Source: Lysobacterales bacterium (GTDB lineage: Bacteria; Pseudomonadota; Gammaproteobacteria; Xanthomonadales; S139-57). Taken from it: a DNA stretch of 9,857 nt. The stretch spans positions 1 through 9,857 of the forward strand of contig JALWTZ010000463.1 of assembly GCA_026993285.1 (NCBI GenBank), written 5' to 3'. The position numbers were made by a program, and so were the translations under genes. Under the pieces are notes generated by a model, which ran no database searches, was not told the origin of the DNA, and worked only from the letters and a program-made list of their open reading frames with translations. Below are positions 7,252 to 9,857 of the stretch, in pieces. Position 1 is the first letter of the stretch, and each line of letters begins with the position of its first letter.

Positions 7252-8864
7252 TTACGCACCTTTTTTTGTAGCGGCGCAGCCACTGCCGCAACCACCGGTT
7301 CCGGGTGAAAAACCCCGCCAATCGATACTTCGTTCTCGTCATTCCGAACCGGTGCTTGCCCGACAATCAACGGGCCATAGTCTGTCCAGCCACCCCGTTC
7401 CACATGCTGGCGCAAGTCCTGAACGGCCGTCAGCATGTCCACCGGATCGGTTCTGCGCACCTGGGCAGCAAACAACGTGTCCAGCGGCAACCGTACCACA
7501 TGGCGCAAGGCGGCATCGATCTGGTCAGCCTGGCAACCATGAAAATACAACCAGATTCGCTCGCGCTCTGCACTCATCACATCGCCACTTCGCTGCATGA
7601 GAATGGCCGACAGGGCCTGTTGTGGCTCAATTCCCGGAAGCAGATTCAGCTGCACCAGTGCAGCTTCCAGCTGCCCCTGCTGTGCCTGAAGCAGGCTTTC
7701 CAGGTTTTCCACAAACACGGGTAAAGGCAGATAACCCCGGGTATCGAAAGGGCGAAGCGCCCGTAACAATGCAGTCAGTTCTCCAGGATAAAAAGGCGTG
7801 TTGCCCAGTGATTCCAGAACCTCCAGCAGGGTCTGGATTCGGGCTGCCGGCAGCTCCACGGGAATCATCAGGTTACAGCCCAGCTTGCGCAACAAGTTCA
7901 TCTGTGCGTGGCGCAGAACCGCCTTGCGTTCACGCACTACCACGCGGATGCCTTCTCCAAGATGCAGTCGCAAGGCCTGAACCTGGGTGGCCAAGGTTTC
8001 AAAGGCACGGTAATCCGAATAATCCAGCAGAAAAGTCGCCGAACTGGCCATGGGCAGTTCGCGCAAAAGGGCCTGATTGTCGACAAAGATCTGCCAGTCT
8101 TGCGGTGGCGGGGTCATATCCTCCACAACCGCCCGGGTTGCATAGAATCGCTGTTCATCCAGCCGTTCTGCGACCATGGGCTTTGGTTTGGCCTGTTGCT
8201 CTTCCTTCAGTTGCAAATCACCAGCATCGCCTTCCACCAGCCAGCGCATGCCAGTTTGCATGCCGGCAGGGCCATGCCAATGGTAAAGCCGCCACATCCG
8301 TGGCCCCAGGGTGGAATCCAGCCGCACCAATCCGCTGAGTAAAGCCGGGGCATTCAATGCCACAGGTTGCTGGACATCCTGCCATCCACGCTGTTGGATC
8401 AGCCAAATGGCACACTGCCGCTGCAAGGCCCACTGGCGCATTTGCATGATGGCTTTCACATCCAGCCTGCCCTGTGCATCCAGCAAGCCGGATTGCTGCA
8501 CTACCATCAACAACAAGTCGGCCTTCCCGGGCAACAGGGCATCCAGCTCCTTGAGCAGGCGATGCATGTCCGGCCGGCCTGGCCTGAGCCCGATCACCGG
8601 CAAACGGCCCTGCCGCCAGGCCGCTTGTGCTGCATCATCAAGCAATAACTGGTCGTGAGGCTGCACCAGCACAGGCACACCCTTTTCCAACCGCGCCACC
8701 AGGGTATGGGAAATGACAGATTTCAGCAGATGGGGCTGTTCGGCCTGAGTCAGGTACAAACCGCCCGGCAACAGTACGGCCAGGTCTTCAGGCAATCCGG
8801 GCAATACGATCTGCGGCAAGTCCAATGGCTCTTCCATGCGCGGGTGAAATAATTCACTGATCAT
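7248..8864 (-). CDS. bcsE: c-di-GMP-binding cellulose regulator BcsE (GIL domain)
   Basis: BcsE is a cytoplasmic c-di-GMP sensor that enhances cellulose synthesis and binds BcsRQ and BcsF. From ATG 8864 it has 538 residues (E. coli 523). The plan is a degenerate NTPase-like N-terminal half, a pseudo-receiver region around 235-340, and a C-terminal GIL domain. The C-terminal half aligns well by eye with E. coli, for example SGDVMSAERERIWLYFHG followed by DAALRHVVRLPLDTLF. The GIL c-di-GMP motif RxGD is present as RSGD (425-428). The second RxxD site, RATD in E. coli, reads RHAQ here (318-321). The N-terminal half is weakly conserved. The start is uncertain: the frame opens at TTG 8930, and ATG 8837 is also possible. 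ATG 8864 follows a weak promoter-like box but has no Shine-Dalgarno. It ends in a 4-bp ATGA overlap with bcsF. Confidence 0.9.
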   Translation of the reverse strand: MISELFHPRMEEPLDLPQIVLPGLPEDLAVLLPGGLYLTQAEQPHLLKSVISHTLVARLEKGVPVLVQPHDQLLLDDAAQAAWRQGRLPVIGLRPGRPDMHRLLKELDALLPGKADLLLMVVQQSGLLDAQGRLDVKAIMQMRQWALQRQCAIWLIQQRGWQDVQQPVALNAPALLSGLVRLDSTLGPRMWRLYHWHGPAGMQTGMRWLVEGDAGDLQLKEEQQAKPKPMVAERLDEQRFYATRAVVEDMTPPPQDWQIFVDNQALLRELPMASSATFLLDYSDYRAFETLATQVQALRLHLGEGIRVVVRERKAVLRHAQMNLLRKLGCNLMIPVELPAARIQTLLEVLESLGNTPFYPGELTALLRALRPFDTRGYLPLPVFVENLESLLQAQQGQLEAALVQLNLLPGIEPQQALSAILMQRSGDVMSAERERIWLYFHGCQADQIDAALRHVVRLPLDTLFAAQVRRTDPVDMLTAVQDLRQHVERGGWTDYGPLIVGQAPVRNDENEVSIGGVFHPEPVVAAVAAPLQKKVRK

Positions 8865-8883
8865 ACAGGAGTGAGCGGGTTTC

Positions 8884-8889
8884 TGTATA
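8884..8889 (-). promoter_or_regulatory. Candidate -10 box upstream of bcsE
   Basis: TATACA on the minus strand lies 20 bp upstream of ATG 8864. The hexamer 17 bp further upstream (TTCAAG) matches the -35 consensus poorly. It is in the right place for the promoter of bcsEFG, but it is weak on sequence alone and would give a leader of only about a dozen bases. Confidence 0.25.
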
Positions 8890-8934
8890 CTTTCAGCACA
8901 GGCTACCTTGAAGTACTGTATCGAACGCAAGCCG

Positions 8935-8983
8935 AGCCATCCTTTGCATCCACTGTGAGATGGTCAGGTTATCAAGGATGGCT
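8935..8983. repeat. Perfect 10-bp inverted repeat, 29-bp spacing
   Basis: AGCCATCCTT (8935-8944) and AAGGATGGCT (8974-8983) are exact reverse complements. They lie upstream of the bcsE start codon and of its possible -10 box. A regulator site, an RNA hairpin or a relic of mobile DNA are all possible. No T-run follows on either strand, so it does not look like an intrinsic terminator. Confidence 0.5.
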
Positions 8984-9018
8984 ACTCTTCACCTTGCAGC
9001 TCAATGGTCCAGTGGATG
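8947..9018. repeat. Perfect 9-bp inverted repeat
   Basis: CATCCACTG (8947-8955) and CAGTGGATG (9010-9018) are exact reverse complements separated by 54 bp. The left arm lies inside the loop of the 10-bp repeat, so the two could form alternative structures. A 9-bp match in a spacer of this size is not rare by chance. Confidence 0.35.
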
Positions 9019-9117
9019 TTACCTGATCTACTGACCTACCTAAGTGTGGACTTCAGCGGTTCCAGTTCATTTCAGGTCAGGATTGCATTACCATTCACCG
9101 AACCCTCTCCCCTGTGC

Positions 9118-9857
9118 CTAAGATGAAGCTTTCGCTAATTCCCCCTTTAAACTTTCTACCGCTTGAATTGCCATTTCCAGCTCCATTTTTATCTCATGCC
9201 TTTCCGTGTTGTAGTGGCTGAAGGCATTCAGCACGAGTGGGCGATAGGTTTTTATGTCATCCCGGATCGATTCCGGCAGATGATCCTTGATCACCTTCCA
9301 GAAATCCTCCGTGGTGTAGTCCTTCAGCCGCGACTTGAAGACGACTGGCAGTTTCTTTTCCTCACACTGCTTGCGAATGGCCTTCTCAAAGGCGGAGCGC
9401 GCGTAAACCGCGGCAGCCTTGTAATCGCATTGTTCGAGGTGGCGTTTTGCCTTGGCTAACAGATCCTCATGGTCGAATATCAGCGGAATCTCGGTACCGT
9501 CTTTGCATATCTGGGCATAGAACTCGAGGGTCTTCCAATTGGGTCGTTGTTCCAGAAAGCCGCGTGCATATTCAAACCAGGGCTTGTCATAAGTGGTTAT
9601 GAAGACCTGGTAGTCGGGAAATTCGGTTTCAAGGATTTTCAGCAAAGGCAATCGATTGGCAATATCCAGACCGATGAAGATGTCGTCGAGAAACAGTATC
9701 TTGCAGGGGATACCCTGTACATGTCGTTTGATCAGTCCAAGGTAGATGGAGATCGCAATAGCTGAAAGACGCGCCTCATTGAGAAACAGATGGGGCTTGT
9801 CCACCGGCTTGCCCGCATATTTCAACTCTACGTGCACCTCGGCGCCTTCGATGGCAT
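9118..9857 (-). CDS. SMC/RecF-like ATPase, C-terminal part with helical tail (N-terminus off window)
   Basis: The frame is open from the right edge to TAG 9118-9120 (about 246 codons). The visible part is the C-terminal lobe of an ABC/SMC-type ATPase. A signature-like helix reads LNEARLSAIAISIYL (from 9783 downward). Walker B is KILFLDD (9682-9702) with Asp at the usual catalytic Glu position. The D-loop is GLD, and FITTYD ends the next strand where the H-loop would be. After about 9470 comes a helical domain (AKRHLEQCDYKAAAVYARSAFEKAIRKQC) ending in LNAFSHYN (9208-9231) and an amphipathic helix. I recall similar tails on stand-alone SMC-like ATPases, often in defence or mobile regions. No family name or partner can be assigned. 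The GTG at 9837 is internal to the frame and unlikely to be the start. Two sampled lines are about 42-48% GC against 53-68% in three bcs lines, which suggests a different origin. Confidence 0.75.
   Translation of the reverse strand, partial: AIEGAEVHVELKYAGKPVDKPHLFLNEARLSAIAISIYLGLIKRHVQGIPCKILFLDDIFIGLDIANRLPLLKILETEFPDYQVFITTYDKPWFEYARGFLEQRPNWKTLEFYAQICKDGTEIPLIFDHEDLLAKAKRHLEQCDYKAAAVYARSAFEKAIRKQCEEKKLPVVFKSRLKDYTTEDFWKVIKDHLPESIRDDIKTYRPLVLNAFSHYNTERHEIKMELEMAIQAVESLKGELAKASS

Larger units (their letters stand above)
8865..9117. other. Gene-free spacer between bcsE and the upstream ATPase gene
   Basis: No convincing open frame or RNA gene was found in these 253 bases. They hold the possible bcsE promoter near the left end and two short inverted repeats, listed separately. 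No hairpin followed by a T-run was seen after the ATPase stop codon (TAG, 9118-9120), so readthrough into bcs cannot be excluded. The change in base composition between the ATPase gene and bcs falls across this spacer. Confidence 0.6.

Noticed and set aside
8865..8930. BcsE start at TTG 8930
   Set aside because: TTG is a rare start, no Shine-Dalgarno precedes it, and the extra residues show no similarity. An ATG lies 66 nt downstream.
9118..9837. Complete 239-residue protein starting at GTG 9837
   Set aside because: The frame continues to the window edge, and an ATPase lobe starting just before its signature helix would lack the P-loop, so this is a cut longer gene.
1..9857. CRISPR array, tRNA or rRNA gene, insertion sequence
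   Set aside because: No regularly spaced repeats, no tRNA-like cloverleaf motifs and no transposase-like frame were seen on either strand.

Overview
This window is most likely a gammaproteobacterial chromosome segment, although a betaproteobacterium cannot be excluded. It carries most of an Escherichia-type (type II) bacterial cellulose synthesis locus. All seven bcs genes lie on the minus strand, so transcription runs from right to left. BcsA, BcsG, BcsR and the C-terminal half of BcsE resemble the enterobacterial proteins closely, but BcsE and BcsR have diverged enough to suggest a host outside the Enterobacteriaceae.

Layout from right to left, in the direction of transcription: (1) 9857-9118 is the C-terminal part of an SMC/RecF-like ATPase with a helical tail. 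It is cut by the window edge and is visibly less GC-rich than the rest. (2) 9117-8865 is a gene-free spacer with two short inverted repeats and a weak promoter-like box. (3) bcsE-bcsF-bcsG (8864-5445) form a tightly overlapping set: a c-di-GMP-sensing regulator, its small membrane anchor, and the cellulose phosphoethanolamine transferase. (4) 5444-5352 is an AT-rich gap with a near-consensus sigma70 promoter preceded by a 14-bp dyad. (5) bcsR-bcsQ-bcsA-bcsB (5351-1) encode the small regulator, the MinD-like ATPase, the catalytic synthase with its PilZ domain, and the periplasmic co-polymerase. bcsB runs off the left edge, where bcsZ and bcsC would be expected.

How the genes work together (known from the E. 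coli system): BcsA polymerises UDP-glucose and extrudes the glucan through its own membrane channel when c-di-GMP binds PilZ. BcsB guides the chain through the periplasm. BcsR and BcsQ with BcsE and BcsF form a cytoplasmic/membrane regulatory assembly that also senses c-di-GMP. BcsG decorates the cellulose with phosphoethanolamine. The locus therefore predicts pEtN-cellulose production.

The main departures from the textbook locus are: bcsEFG is co-directional with bcsRQAB rather than divergent; BcsE keeps the GIL-domain RxGD motif but its second RxxD site reads RHAQ; bcsR probably starts at GTG; and there is a clear internal promoter before bcsR. I found no sign of an undescribed multi-gene system. 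The least explained element is the truncated ATPase at the right edge.
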